A DNA stretch of 64,000 bases, taken from assembly GCF_001742425.1 (NCBI RefSeq), contig NZ_MJEH01000004.1, positions 1 to 64,000 on the forward strand. Direction: 5' to 3'. The stretch comes from Bacillus solimangrovi (GTDB lineage: Bacteria > Bacillota > Bacilli > Bacillales > Bacillaceae_N). A program made the translations under genes and the position numbers. Positions 16,761 through 25,984 of this stretch are shown piece after piece. Numbering within the stretch: the stretch's first letter is position 1; the number at the start of each line of letters is the position of its first letter. The notes under the pieces are model-generated. The model saw only the letters and a list, made by a program, of their open reading frames with translations, did no database searches and was not told the origin of the DNA.

Positions 16761-17357
16761 ATGATTTCAATAAAAAATAACCATAATACTGTTGTTGTCG
16801 TCGTTCACGAAATCTATGGAGTCAATGATCATATGATAGACGTTTGTAAAAGGTTAGCTGATCACAATGTTGATGTACTCTGTCCTAATCTTTTACAAGT
16901 AGATAAACCGTACAATTATTCACAAGAGAGTATCGCTTATACGAATTTTATAGAAAATGTTGGAATTGAGATTGCTAAAAATAAGCTGAAACCAATCTTG
17001 TTCGATTTGAAAGACAAGTACGATAAAGTATTTGTACTTGGGTACAGTGTAGGGGCAACGATTGCTTGGTTGTGTAGTAATGAAGCTGTTGTAGATGGTG
17101 TAGTTGCTTACTATGGTTCAAGAATTCGAGATTATGTACAACAATTGCCGCTTTCTCCTACATTATTGTTTTTCCCACAAATAGAAACCTCATTTGACGT
17201 TGATCAACTAGTCGAAACATTAAGTAATAAAGAGCATGTTTACATAAGAAAGATGGAAGGTAATCACGGGTTTAGCAATCCTTACTCTAATTCATATCAT
17301 CAACAGTCAGCACAAGATTCATGGGATGAGACGTTAAAGTTTTTCGCTAAAATATGA
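16761..17357 (+). CDS. Dienelactone hydrolase-like alpha/beta hydrolase
   Basis: 198 residues. The strand VVVVVHEIYGVNDHMIDVC carries the DLH-type HE-x-x-G oxyanion motif, the nucleophile elbow is LGYSVGATIAW about residue 98 (Ser rather than the Cys of classical dienelactone hydrolase), and the catalytic His lies in GNHGFSNPY about 176. Cytoplasmic esterase-like enzyme of unknown substrate. A perfect hairpin follows. Confidence 0.82.
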   Translation: MISIKNNHNTVVVVVHEIYGVNDHMIDVCKRLADHNVDVLCPNLLQVDKPYNYSQESIAYTNFIENVGIEIAKNKLKPILFDLKDKYDKVFVLGYSVGATIAWLCSNEAVVDGVVAYYGSRIRDYVQQLPLSPTLLFFPQIETSFDVDQLVETLSNKEHVYIRKMEGNHGFSNPYSNSYHQQSAQDSWDETLKFFAKI

Positions 17358-17371
17358 TTTTGGAGTAATCC

Positions 17372-17396
17372 CCTTGTATTCAATATGAATACAAGG
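17372..17396 (+). terminator. Hairpin after the dienelactone hydrolase gene
   Basis: CCTTGTATTC and GAATACAAGG separated by five bases. The following bases are GA- and T-containing but not a clean T-run. Confidence 0.6.
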
Positions 17397-17450
17397 AGAT
17401 GGGTTGTTTGAAGTGCTTACGTTGTTGCTGATACTACAAAATAGCTTACT

Positions 17451-17912
17451 TTATTGTTGAGTCACTGGTTTGTATTGTCCAGGCACATTACTGACTGAAA
17501 TGGCTAAGCGATTCCAACTATTGATCGTGTTGATTAGCACGATAAGATCGACAAATTGTTTTTCGTCAAAATGTTTTCGAACAAATTCATATACATGATT
17601 AGGGACACCATTTGTTGAGATAGAAGTGACTGCTTCTGTTAATTCTAGTGCCGCTCGTTCTGCATCATTATAGAATGGCGATTCACGCCATGCATTCAAA
17701 CAATATATTCTTTGCTCAGTCTCACCAATTGCTCGCGCATCCTTCGTATGCATATCTAAGCAATAAGCACATTTGTTAATTTGTGAGCTACGGATTTTAA
17801 TAAGTTCAATTAACTTCGGATCAAAACCTGTTGTGTTCTTGTATTCTTCGAATTGTAGCATTAATTTAACAGCTTCAGGAGCTGTTTGGTAAAGGTTAAT
17901 ACGTTCTTTCAT
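17451..17912 (-). CDS. Carboxymuconolactone decarboxylase / AhpD-like protein, ECF41 target
   Basis: 153 residues from ATG 17912 after GGAGGAG. The CxxC...H signature KCAYCLDMHTKDAR about residues 47-60 defines the AhpD-like fold, with a redox or peroxidase-type active site. ECF41 sigma factors are known to lie beside such 'COE' genes, of which carboxymuconolactone decarboxylases are the main type, and to drive them. Here the sigma gene is directly upstream, and a near-consensus ECF41 promoter sits 42 bases before this start. Confidence 0.88.
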   Translation of the reverse strand: MKERINLYQTAPEAVKLMLQFEEYKNTTGFDPKLIELIKIRSSQINKCAYCLDMHTKDARAIGETEQRIYCLNAWRESPFYNDAERAALELTEAVTSISTNGVPNHVYEFVRKHFDEKQFVDLIVLINTINSWNRLAISVSNVPGQYKPVTQQ

Positions 17913-17953
17913 TTCAATCTCCTCCATTAAGTAATATTGCTTTCACTATGTAA

Positions 17954-17980
17954 GACAAAATAGAGAGTTGAAATGTGACA
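17954..17980 (-). promoter_or_regulatory. ECF41-type promoter
   Basis: On the minus strand TGTCACA (17980-17974), exactly 16 bases, then TGTC (17957-17954). The ECF41 consensus as I know it is TGTCACA-N16-CGTC. It lies between the sigma gene and the AhpD-like gene, reading into the latter. Confidence 0.75.
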
Positions 17981-18016
17981 TAACTAGTGAAAAAGTATTA
18001 ACTTTTTTATTTACTT

Positions 18017-18892
18017 TTACAATGGTAACGAGATATGCCTTAACTTATCAGGGTTTGAGATGATATAAATTTTCTTTATATTTGTTTCGGTTTGATCTAG
18101 TGCAAAGTAAATCGCCTTAAGCGGCTGTCCGTCTTGAACGTGTAAAACGCCACTTTGACCATTAATAATAATTGGTTGTAGCTCTCCATAGAAACTTCCT
18201 TTTGAAGCAATACCTTGTAAAAATGCTGATACGCGTTGCTTCGATATAATCGGGTTCAATGCAGCAATTACTTTGCCACCACCATCAGTAACAAGGACAA
18301 CATCTTCTGTAAGTGTATTAATAAATTGATCGAAGTTTCCAGTTACAGAAGCTTGTATGAATGTTTTTGTTAATAAATCAACTTGCTTAGAATTTGTTAG
18401 GCTGGTCGAAGTTACACCATTTAACTTACGTTTCGCACGGCTGAATATTTTCCTGCAATTCACCTCTGTTTTATCTAATATGTTAGCAATCTCATTATAA
18501 TCATATGCTAATGTTTCTCTAAGAACGAACACAGAACGCTCAATTGGTGATAATTGCTCCAATAATAGGAGGAAGGCATACGATATTGATTCATCCTTTA
18601 TTATTTTTTCGAACGGTTGGTCTAGTGTTTGTATCTTAGGTTCAGGCAACCAAGGGCCCACATAAGTTTCTCTTCGATGACGAGCTGATTGTAACAGGTT
18701 CAAGCACCGATTATTTGTCATTTTTGAAAGGTATGCTTTCAAATCGGTAATTTGTTCTATATTAATTTGCGTTATATGTAGGAATACTTCATGTACGATA
18801 TCCTCTGCATCGGAAATTGAACCGAGCATACGATATGCAATTGAGAATAGATGTGAGCGATACGTGTTGTATATGGTTTCAAATTCGTTCAT
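18017..18892 (-). CDS. ECF41 family RNA polymerase sigma factor (SigJ-like)
   Basis: 291 residues from ATG 18892 after AGGTGAAG. Region 2 FSIAYRMLGSISDAEDIVHEVF about residues 18-39, region 4 LSPIERSVFVLRETLAYDYNEIA about 110-132. The remaining 125 residues form a SnoaL-like extension that carries VTDGGGKVIAALNP and, near the end, ISNPDKLRH, the two diagnostic ECF41 motifs (DGGGK and NPDKL). In ECF41 proteins the extension regulates activity in place of an anti-sigma factor. Its probable target is the next gene. Confidence 0.92.
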   Translation of the reverse strand: MNEFETIYNTYRSHLFSIAYRMLGSISDAEDIVHEVFLHITQINIEQITDLKAYLSKMTNNRCLNLLQSARHRRETYVGPWLPEPKIQTLDQPFEKIIKDESISYAFLLLLEQLSPIERSVFVLRETLAYDYNEIANILDKTEVNCRKIFSRAKRKLNGVTSTSLTNSKQVDLLTKTFIQASVTGNFDQFINTLTEDVVLVTDGGGKVIAALNPIISKQRVSAFLQGIASKGSFYGELQPIIINGQSGVLHVQDGQPLKAIYFALDQTETNIKKIYIISNPDKLRHISLPL

Positions 18893-19112
18893 TTCTTCAC
18901 CTAGTTTCACTTTATATTATTCCTAATCTTATACAATTGTCGGTGAAATTGAAATAAAAACATTCGAGTTATAAATAGCTTGAACGGAATTTTCACGTTT
19001 CAACTAACCATTAGTGAGTAAAAAAGGAACTCAACCATTGAAGGAAGTATCTGTTAATATTAGAAGGGAATACTCATGAATGATTGAATAGTTAGAAAAG
19101 GAGTGATGAGGA

Positions 19113-19880
19113 ATGGAATTCATTCAAATAACGAAAGAAAATATTGAACATGAGCATATTTGCTGTGCACTCGGAGCGAAACAATATAAGGATGCTGTAA
19201 GTGAGAAGAAGAAATGGTTACGTGCGCGAATGGATGATGGGTTAGTGTTCTATCGATTAAATGAGCGAGCAAAGACGTTTATAGAATATGTACCTGCTGA
19301 AAGGGCATGGGTTCCAATTCATGCACCAAACTATATGTATATTAATTGTTTATGGGTTTCTGGAAAATATAAAAAGCAAGGTTATGCAAAGCAATTGATA
19401 GATTATTGTAAGCGAGATGCTATTTCACGTGGTATGGATGGGATTGTGCATATTGTAGGTAAGAAGAAGTACCCGTATTTAAGTGATGCGCGTTTTTTCG
19501 AACATGTAGGGTTTGAAATTGTTGATGAAGTGGAGCCGTATTTTCAATTAATGATGTTAAAGTTTAATGAACAAGCAGATGATCCAACTTTTAAAAGGCA
19601 AAGCCGATCAGCTGTCGAACATGACAAGGGAATACATATTTATTACACTGTACAATGCCCCTTTGCAGTTGGAATATTAGATGACTTACGTGAAGTAGCA
19701 GAACAAAATCAAATTCCTTTTTCGACAAAGATGATAACAACAACAGAACAAGCCCAAAGCGCTCCAACCATTTGGACGACATTTGGTTTATTTTATAATG
19801 GAAAATTTATTACTCATGAAATCATGAGCGCAAATAAATTTGAAAAGCTGTTAACAAAACTATTAGCAGAAGATAAATGA
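19113..19880 (+). CDS. yoaP: YoaP-like two-domain protein: GNAT plus thioredoxin-like domain
   Basis: 255 residues. Residues 1-150 are a GNAT domain with WVSGKYKKQGYAKQLIDYC about 79-97 as the acetyl-CoA loop. Residues 165-255 are the YoaP C-terminal thioredoxin-like domain, IHIYYTVQCPFAV with a single Cys in the CPF turn, then FGLFYNGKFITHEIM. The length is that of Bacillus YoaP. Role unknown; the pairing suggests redox-linked or thiol acylation (inference). Confidence 0.82.
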   Translation: MEFIQITKENIEHEHICCALGAKQYKDAVSEKKKWLRARMDDGLVFYRLNERAKTFIEYVPAERAWVPIHAPNYMYINCLWVSGKYKKQGYAKQLIDYCKRDAISRGMDGIVHIVGKKKYPYLSDARFFEHVGFEIVDEVEPYFQLMMLKFNEQADDPTFKRQSRSAVEHDKGIHIYYTVQCPFAVGILDDLREVAEQNQIPFSTKMITTTEQAQSAPTIWTTFGLFYNGKFITHEIMSANKFEKLLTKLLAEDK

Positions 19881-20045
19881 CAATGAAACTAACGTTAGTG
19901 AGGAACTTTGATCTCTTCATTAATGTTATTTTTAAACATTTTATGTATTTTTATTCGTTTCATTGTATTGTTAACCGTTGGATCGTATGATGTAGATGTG
20001 GTAATTGATAGAATATTTTCAATCAAATTAAGGGAGGGAAAATTC

Positions 20046-21023
20046 ATGAATAAAGTATTGCTGGGAGTACTAATCGTATTTTTTGTCGGTGTATTTTTAT
20101 TCCTCGTTCCAACTCAACCGACAGAACAAATACCTGTGAATACAGTAGATATAGAAGATTCGATTGGTAATAATAATGAAATAAAAGAAAGTGAGATGAA
20201 TATGCCATCGGACAAATTATTTTCTAATTTGGTAGATTTATATGAAAGACAAGTAGTTAACAATACAGATATAAAAAATATTAACATTAACTTCTCTTCA
20301 GGGGATGTCCACGTAGTGCCATCCGAAGATGATACCTTTGTTATAGAAGTGAACGGAAAAGTAAATAAAAGTATTCAAGATAACTTTAAATTAGATATTG
20401 TGGACAATGGAGACATGTTACAAGTGCAATTCAAAAAAATAAATACACCTTTTCATACTGGAATTTCAATGATGGATACAACCATTACAGTTGCTTTACC
20501 TGAAAAAACATATGATGTGATTAACATTGAAACATCTTCTGGGGACATTGTTGCGAATGGGATAAAAGTATCAGAAATTGATATCTCTGCATCTTCTGGT
20601 AATGTTGAAACAAAAGGGATCGTTACGGATTTATTGAATGTGTCTGCTTCATCAGGACATATTAAATCATCGGATCAAACTGTAAAGGATTCATATTATG
20701 AGGCATCGTCTGGTCATATTGATTTATCGAATATAACTGGAAATATAACTGGGTTCACTCGATCTGGAGATATAACAATTCGTAATGATGAAGCAATTGG
20801 AAATATTTCTGCTCAAGCTTCAAGTGGTGATGTTATGATTGAATATACGAAGACACCATCATCATTATCGATTCATTTTAATAGCGGTTCAGGTAGAGGA
20901 ATAGTAGAGCTTGATGGAGTCGACTATGTGGAAAACTCAAAGGATAAAATTATTGGTACAATCGGTTCTGGTGAGTATGAATTAAATGTAGTTGTTTCGT
21001 CAGGAAATTTCTCGCTTCGTTAA
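20046..21023 (+). CDS. Membrane-anchored DUF4097 adhesin-like beta protein
   Basis: 325 residues from ATG 20046 after GGGAGG; the open frame from 19908 has no site. Residues 4-24 are one membrane segment, then about 60 polar linker residues, then a beta-rich domain with repeating SSGDI/ASSGHI turns (ETSSGDIVANG, ASSGNVETKG, ASSGHIKSS, ASSGDVMIEY), the DUF4097 pattern. Probably outside the membrane. Unlike many Bacillus relatives it is not next to a LiaIH or PadR-type operon. Confidence 0.8.
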   Translation: MNKVLLGVLIVFFVGVFLFLVPTQPTEQIPVNTVDIEDSIGNNNEIKESEMNMPSDKLFSNLVDLYERQVVNNTDIKNININFSSGDVHVVPSEDDTFVIEVNGKVNKSIQDNFKLDIVDNGDMLQVQFKKINTPFHTGISMMDTTITVALPEKTYDVINIETSSGDIVANGIKVSEIDISASSGNVETKGIVTDLLNVSASSGHIKSSDQTVKDSYYEASSGHIDLSNITGNITGFTRSGDITIRNDEAIGNISAQASSGDVMIEYTKTPSSLSIHFNSGSGRGIVELDGVDYVENSKDKIIGTIGSGEYELNVVVSSGNFSLR

Positions 21024-21030
21024 ACGAATA

Positions 21031-21068
21031 ACTAGAGTCCTATTTGAATGATAGATGAGGACTCTAGT
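21031..21068 (+). terminator. Hairpin between convergent genes
   Basis: ACTAGAGTCCT and its exact complement AGGACTCTAGT separated by 16 bases, between the DUF4097 and SDR genes. No T-run, so termination strength is uncertain. Confidence 0.6.
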
Positions 21069-21135
21069 ACTGATCTAATTTGAGATAATAAGATTCATTA
21101 TAAAATTTGTATTTTCTAAATAAAGTACAATGATT

Positions 21136-21852
21136 TTAAGAGCTCGTATCCAACATGGCTGGCATATTTATTTCTTTTACACATGACGCTTTTGACAGAT
21201 GTGTTATCGTTTTTACGAGTGAAATGATATCTTGAACAGGGATTTTTGTTCCTTTGTAGGTGGAAAGTGTCTTTTCTAATCCTGCTTCATATGGAATTGC
21301 TGCTGCAATATTGCCGGGGTTTATACACGTTACACTTATTTCATATTTTCTTAAGTTCTCACGTAGAGAATTACCGATACCACGTACTCCAAATTTAGAA
21401 GCGACGTATGTTACTTGTTTACTTTCGTTATTCTCAATTCCATCAGCAGATCCAATTAATATAACTTTTGCATTAGCTGATTGTTTTAGGTTCGGTAATA
21501 ATTTCTGTGTACATAGGATCATTGACGTTGTATTGACAAACATAATGTTAGCAATATCGTTCGGATCATCCTTCTCAAAATCATAATGGTCTTCAAATCC
21601 TTCTTTCTCCCATATTCCTGCATTATAAATGAGCACGTCGATCGGTTCATCTCTGAGCGCGTCCGCAATACGGTTGCTTGAATCATTCGACGATAAGTCT
21701 GCCTCGATCCAATGTCTATGCACGCCATCATTCACTGCTAAACTTACTGGGCGACTTCTAGAAACGATCCAAACATGGTCCCCTTGTTCAGGTAAGCCCT
21801 TAACAAAAGCATCACCTAGCCCCTTACTCGCACCTAAGATAACATAATTCAT
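21136..21852 (-). CDS. Short-chain dehydrogenase/reductase
   Basis: 238 residues from ATG 21852 after GGAGGG. NAD(P) motif ILGASKGLGDAFVKG at residues 4-18, NNAG equivalent IYNAGIWEK, catalytic Ser in LIGSADG and YxxxK in TYVASKFGVRG. The end resembles YueD-type reductases of Bacillus. Cytoplasmic oxidoreductase, substrate unknown. Confidence 0.85.
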   Translation of the reverse strand: MNYVILGASKGLGDAFVKGLPEQGDHVWIVSRSRPVSLAVNDGVHRHWIEADLSSNDSSNRIADALRDEPIDVLIYNAGIWEKEGFEDHYDFEKDDPNDIANIMFVNTTSMILCTQKLLPNLKQSANAKVILIGSADGIENNESKQVTYVASKFGVRGIGNSLRENLRKYEISVTCINPGNIAAAIPYEAGLEKTLSTYKGTKIPVQDIISLVKTITHLSKASCVKEINMPAMLDTSS

Positions 21853-22153
21853 GAATATTCCCTCCATTTGTAAATAGTGTGATAGCTATATATCATACTC
21901 GTATAATACATGCTACAATTTATCAAAACCTCAATCGAAATAATGGAATGTTCATACAACTTTCGTCTGAAAAAAGTATAATACTCGTTAATCGTTCATC
22001 TCTTAATCTTTTAGGGCAATAATAGAGTATTGAATCCTATTGGAAAATCTCTTAACATTGGTAAGTAAAGGTAAAGGATTTGTTTTTGTATAGTGATGAT
22101 TCCGACTTTTTAACTTATTGTTAGAAATTTCAGCAACTAGAAGAGGTGTGTAA

Positions 22154-23062
22154 ATGACAAAGTTTATGTACATCTTTTGTACGCTCGTCTGGGGACTAAA
22201 CTTTATTGCAGTGAAGATCCAAGGCACACCTGTAAGCCTTGAATTATCACTAATGTATCGGTTAGTGATGACGGCTGTATTATTTTGGGTTTTGGTAGCT
22301 TTCTTAAAACCGAAGCGAATACCAGTTAAGAGAGACATTCCTTTTGTCATGGTATTTGGTATATGTAATTTTGCTTTAAGTTATTTATGTTTGTATTATG
22401 CGACCATCTTAAGTTCCGCTGCAATTGTGACATTAATCTTTTCATTGAAGGTAATTATGACGCCAATTGCAATTTGGTTGTTCCTAAAAGAACCGTTACA
22501 TCCCCGTTTGTTAGTCGGGGGCAGTTTAGGTGTACTCGGTGTAACCATTCTCATGTATCCACAATTTCAAAATGGTCAAGCTTTTGACGGAGTGCTACAA
22601 GGAGTTGCGATTGCGATTGTTGGAACGATTTTAACAGCTATAGGAGATGCGTGTTCAGCAAGAAATGCACAGCAAAAAGTAGATCCGATCTACGCTAATG
22701 CAATTGGCTTCTCAGTGGGAAGTTTGATTTTAGGAATGTTTGTCATTTATAAAGGGGATGAACTGGCATTTTCAATGTCATTCTCTTATATAGCAGCTCT
22801 ACTTTATTTAACAATTGTTGCATCTTTTATTGCGTGGTTCTTTTATTTAAAGCTAGTAGAACGAATCGGTGGCTCTCAAAGTGGATATATGGTTGCATTG
22901 TTCCCAGCTATAGGAGGAATTGCTTCAATTATCATTGGTGAATCTACACCATCGTTATATTTAATATTCGGATGTATTGCAAGTTGTTTAGGTGCAGCCG
23001 TGGCATTAGGCTTCTTCTCTCGACAACGAAGTAAGAGAGTCGTCGATGTTGGGATTGAATAA
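22154..23062 (+). CDS. EamA/DMT-family transporter
   Basis: 302 residues with ten hydrophobic segments in two EamA repeats (about residues 5-135 and 148-290). The first repeat starts FMYIFCTLVWGLNFIAVKI, the second contains IVASFIAWFFYLKLVERIG. Likely an exporter of amino acids or metabolites. Two GNAT genes follow with short gaps, so an export-plus-acetylation unit is possible. Confidence 0.88.
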   Translation: MTKFMYIFCTLVWGLNFIAVKIQGTPVSLELSLMYRLVMTAVLFWVLVAFLKPKRIPVKRDIPFVMVFGICNFALSYLCLYYATILSSAAIVTLIFSLKVIMTPIAIWLFLKEPLHPRLLVGGSLGVLGVTILMYPQFQNGQAFDGVLQGVAIAIVGTILTAIGDACSARNAQQKVDPIYANAIGFSVGSLILGMFVIYKGDELAFSMSFSYIAALLYLTIVASFIAWFFYLKLVERIGGSQSGYMVALFPAIGGIASIIIGESTPSLYLIFGCIASCLGAAVALGFFSRQRSKRVVDVGIE

Positions 23063-23101
23063 CGGATGATTTAACAAATTACATAAGGAATGTGAAACAA
23101 A

Positions 23102-23662
23102 ATGATTTTATATGAGACAGAACGATTAATACTTCGTCAAGTCGATGATAGCTTTGCACAACAGGTACTCGCATATTACGAAAGAAATCGAGATTTTTTA
23201 ACTGAGTGGGAAGCACAGAAACCAGCTGAGTTTTATACAATAGACGTTCAGAGGTTGAATCTAAGAAGAGACATCGAGATATTCGCACGAGGAGATTCCC
23301 TGAAGTTGTGGATCTTTAAAAAAGTAGATAACGATTATTCAAATGTAATAGGGTGTATTACGTTTAGTTTAATAACACGAGGTATTTTTCAATCTTGCTT
23401 TGTCGGTTATAAACTTGATCAAGGTCAATTGAATCAAGGGTTCGTAACAGAAGCATTACGTAAGGCAATTGAGGTTATGTTCAAAGATTTCGGTCTTCAC
23501 AGAATCGAAGCACCAATTATGCCAAGAAATAAAGCTTCAATAAAAGTTGCAGAAAAATTAGGCTTTGAGAATGAAGGTTTATCTAGAAAAATGTTAAAAG
23601 TAAACGGGATTTGGGAAGACCATATACGTTGGGTTTTGCTAAATGAACACGAACAAGAATAA
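23102..23662 (+). CDS. GNAT acetyltransferase, RimJ/RimL type
   Basis: 186 residues: YETERLILRQVDD start, VIGCITFSLITRG strand, GYKLDQGQLNQGFVTEALRK as acetyl-CoA loop, HRIEAPIMPRNKASIKVAEK and NGIWEDHIRW at the end. It lies 39 bases after the DMT transporter and 30 bases before another GNAT. Closest relative in the window is the gene at 9531. Confidence 0.85.
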   Translation: MILYETERLILRQVDDSFAQQVLAYYERNRDFLTEWEAQKPAEFYTIDVQRLNLRRDIEIFARGDSLKLWIFKKVDNDYSNVIGCITFSLITRGIFQSCFVGYKLDQGQLNQGFVTEALRKAIEVMFKDFGLHRIEAPIMPRNKASIKVAEKLGFENEGLSRKMLKVNGIWEDHIRWVLLNEHEQE

Positions 23663-23692
23663 TACAAAATGATATAGAACAGGTGTGATAGT

Positions 23693-24160
23693 ATGATTCG
23701 TGTGTTCCAACAAGAGGATAGAGATTACGTTATTAATTCACATTATGAAATATATAATCAAGAGTATCAATATGACTTATCTTTTCGAGATTTTATTGAA
23801 AATAGTGTTGATGGGTTTGTCGAAAGATCCAGCGATGATGAACGAATTTGGATTGTCGAGAATGAAGGACAGCCTAGAGGCTCCATTAGCATAAAAAAAG
23901 TCGACGATCATGTCGCGCAATTAGGTTTGTTTCTCGTTGAGCCCGTCCTTAGAGGGACAGGTTACGGTCAGCGCCTCGTACAAACTGCAATTGATTTTTG
24001 CAAGGAAAGAGGTTATAAGTCGATTATTCTATGGACCAATTCTGATCTCGTTGCTGCAAGGAGAATATATGAAAAGTATGGTTTTCATCTGGAACAAACA
24101 AGAACAACGGTTTTGTCCAATCAAACATTAGTTGAAGAACGTTGGGAAATGTCTATCTAA
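23693..24160 (+). CDS. GNAT acetyltransferase (MarR-associated type)
   Basis: 155 residues. Motif A LGLFLVEPVLRGTGYGQRLVQ about residues 83-103 (R-G-x-G-x-G/Q), then ILWTNSDLVAARRIYEKYGFHLEQ. This resembles the acetyltransferase half of MarR-GNAT proteins, here without the regulator domain. Last gene of a probable three-gene unit with the transporter. Confidence 0.85.
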   Translation: MIRVFQQEDRDYVINSHYEIYNQEYQYDLSFRDFIENSVDGFVERSSDDERIWIVENEGQPRGSISIKKVDDHVAQLGLFLVEPVLRGTGYGQRLVQTAIDFCKERGYKSIILWTNSDLVAARRIYEKYGFHLEQTRTTVLSNQTLVEERWEMSI

Positions 24161-24259
24161 TCTCAAACTGAATCCCTTAGGTCAAATAAATTGCTTCTAT
24201 ATAATGTTTTATGTCAATAAAATAAGAAGAGCAACTAAAGTCAGTCAGGAGGGGTTCAT

Positions 24260-24721
24260 TTGAATATTAGACGAACGACAGATTATGAGTTAATTGCAAA
24301 GTTGAACAAACCTGTACATGATTTGCACGTGAAGCTGTATCCAGAATATTTTAATGAATACAATTTCAACAACATGAGGAGAATGTTCCGAAGTCTTATT
24401 CATAATCGAAATTTTATGTTCATGCTAATTGAAGATGAGGGAACAGCTACTGGATATGCTTGGATTGAATTTCGTAATAATCCAGGTAACGTATTTAATA
24501 AGAGCTATTACTCAATCTACGTTCATCAAATTAGCATCGTTGAGACAAAACAGAACAAGGGTTACGGTACAAAACTGATGGAAGAAATCTATCGTATTGC
24601 AAAAGACGAAGGCATAGAACTAGTAGAGTTAGACTATTGGATGAAAAACACCGTCGCAAAAGATTTTTATAAGAAGCATGGATTCACAAGAAATCGAGAA
24701 TTCGTTTATAAGAAGATGTGA
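24260..24721 (+). CDS. GNAT acetyltransferase
   Basis: 153 residues starting at TTG 24260, 6 bases after CAGGAGGGG. MNIRRTTDYELIAKLNKPVHDLHVKL-like start (given here in part: LIAKLNKPVHDLHV), acetyl-CoA loop QISIVETKQNKGYGTKLMEE about 95-114, and DFYKKHGFTRN near the end. Single gene, closed by a perfect hairpin. Confidence 0.83.
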   Translation: MNIRRTTDYELIAKLNKPVHDLHVKLYPEYFNEYNFNNMRRMFRSLIHNRNFMFMLIEDEGTATGYAWIEFRNNPGNVFNKSYYSIYVHQISIVETKQNKGYGTKLMEEIYRIAKDEGIELVELDYWMKNTVAKDFYKKHGFTRNREFVYKKM

Positions 24722-24754
24722 GAGCGGAGTAGCATATTTGAAGAATTTGAGAAC

Positions 24755-24780
24755 AAGCCTGCACAAGCAAGTGCAGGCTT
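24755..24780 (+). terminator. Hairpin after GNAT gene
   Basis: AAGCCTGCAC and GTGCAGGCTT with a six-base loop; no T-run follows. Confidence 0.55.
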
Positions 24781-24965
24781 AAGCGATATTAAGCAATAAA
24801 AAATAGAGCGTGGTCATGAATAACCGCAAAACTGTATGTACGAAACAAACTTCATTATATTTCGTACATACAGAATGATAGCTAGTGATATAGACAATGA
24901 GTGTGAATGAATTGTTTTCTTTGTAGCAGTGTTCTTATCTATACATTATTAATGAGGTGACTTGC

Positions 24966-25763
24966 ATGCAAATTCAAGCAGTTGTTCTTGACTTAGATGG
25001 TACTTTGTTGAATTCTAATAAACAGGTTAGCGAAAGGAATATGAGCGAACTTAATAGGATGATTGAGTCGGGTATGCCAATCATTATTGCAACTGCTCGT
25101 CCACCTCGTGCAGTGAAGCGGTTCCTACCTGATGAGATTCTAGCTTCCTCTATTATGGTGTACTACAATGGAGCGATGATCGTTAATGAACATTTGAAAC
25201 TTAATGAGCATTATTCGATCAGCTCCCAATTAAGTTCTAGAATCATTGATTACTTAATTGAACATGAGCCAAAGCATTGGTTTTCGATTGAAGTAGAAGA
25301 TGAATGGTACTGTTTTCAAGAGATTGATTATACTTCTATGATGAATATAACAAGTAATCCGAAACAGATAGATCTAACAAGGGTAAGAGAGGTTCATCCT
25401 ACTAAAATATTAGTATCAAATTTAGATTCAATCGAGTCCTTTACTCGTGAGTTTGAGCAAGTTTGTACAGTGATTACAACGGATTCAAATTCGTTGACAC
25501 AAATCATGAGAAGAGATGTCTCAAAAGAAACTGCGATTTCATTGTTATCAAGACTATTAGATATTTCTCTAGAGAGGATCGCCGTATTCGGAGATGATTA
25601 TAATGACATAGGTTTGTTTAAGGCATGTGGTTATCCCATTGCAATGGGAAATGCGATTCCACAATTAAAAGACATAGCGTATCACATTACTGACACGAAC
25701 GATGATGATGGTGTAGCCGTTGTATTAGAATCTATTGTTAACGAACGTAACATTAAGAAATGA
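24966..25763 (+). CDS. HAD superfamily Cof-type phosphatase
   Basis: 265 residues from ATG 24966 after GAGGTGAC. Motif I VVLDLDGTLLNSNKQVS about residues 6-22, motif II IIATARPP, a Cof-type C2 cap in the middle, and motif IV VFGDDYNDIGLF about 216-227 with MGNA following. Substrates are usually sugar phosphates or flavin/pyridoxal phosphates. Confidence 0.9.
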   Translation: MQIQAVVLDLDGTLLNSNKQVSERNMSELNRMIESGMPIIIATARPPRAVKRFLPDEILASSIMVYYNGAMIVNEHLKLNEHYSISSQLSSRIIDYLIEHEPKHWFSIEVEDEWYCFQEIDYTSMMNITSNPKQIDLTRVREVHPTKILVSNLDSIESFTREFEQVCTVITTDSNSLTQIMRRDVSKETAISLLSRLLDISLERIAVFGDDYNDIGLFKACGYPIAMGNAIPQLKDIAYHITDTNDDDGVAVVLESIVNERNIKK

Positions 25764-25873
25764 ATACATAGCTTAATTAATTTAAAATAATAATAATTTT
25801 TATATGTACTTAAACAGGTAATATGATACAATACTTGTAATTAATTGAACGGACTTGAAAGGAGTGATGTTTT

Positions 25874-25942
25874 ATGATTATCGTAGTAAATCAAACAAGC
25901 GGACTAAATATAAAAACATTAATGGGAGGGCGTAGCGTATAA
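25874..25942 (+). CDS. Possible 22-residue leader peptide of rsgA
   Basis: ATG with GAAAGGAGTGATG upstream, reading MIIVVNQTSGLNIKTLMGGR and two more residues to TAA. It ends 42 bases before the rsgA start. Its last codons form one arm of a stem that competes with the hairpin hiding the rsgA ribosome binding site. It has the size and place of a regulatory leader; whether it is translated is untested. Confidence 0.45.
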   Translation: MIIVVNQTSGLNIKTLMGGRSV

Positions 25943-25978
25943 CGATTAAACGATGTCCTCCTGTATACACTAGGAGGA
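25924..25978 (+). promoter_or_regulatory. Candidate translational attenuator of rsgA
   Basis: Three segments. Segment 2, TCCTCCT at 25956-25962, pairs perfectly with segment 3, AGGAGGA at 25972-25978, which is the rsgA ribosome binding site (loop of nine). Segment 2 with its left flank (25953-25962) can instead pair with segment 1, GGGAGGGCGT at 25924-25933, giving ten pairs with three G-U. Segment 1 lies in the last codons of the leader ORF, so leader translation would decide which stem forms. Confidence 0.45.
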
Positions 25979-25984
25979 AAACAA

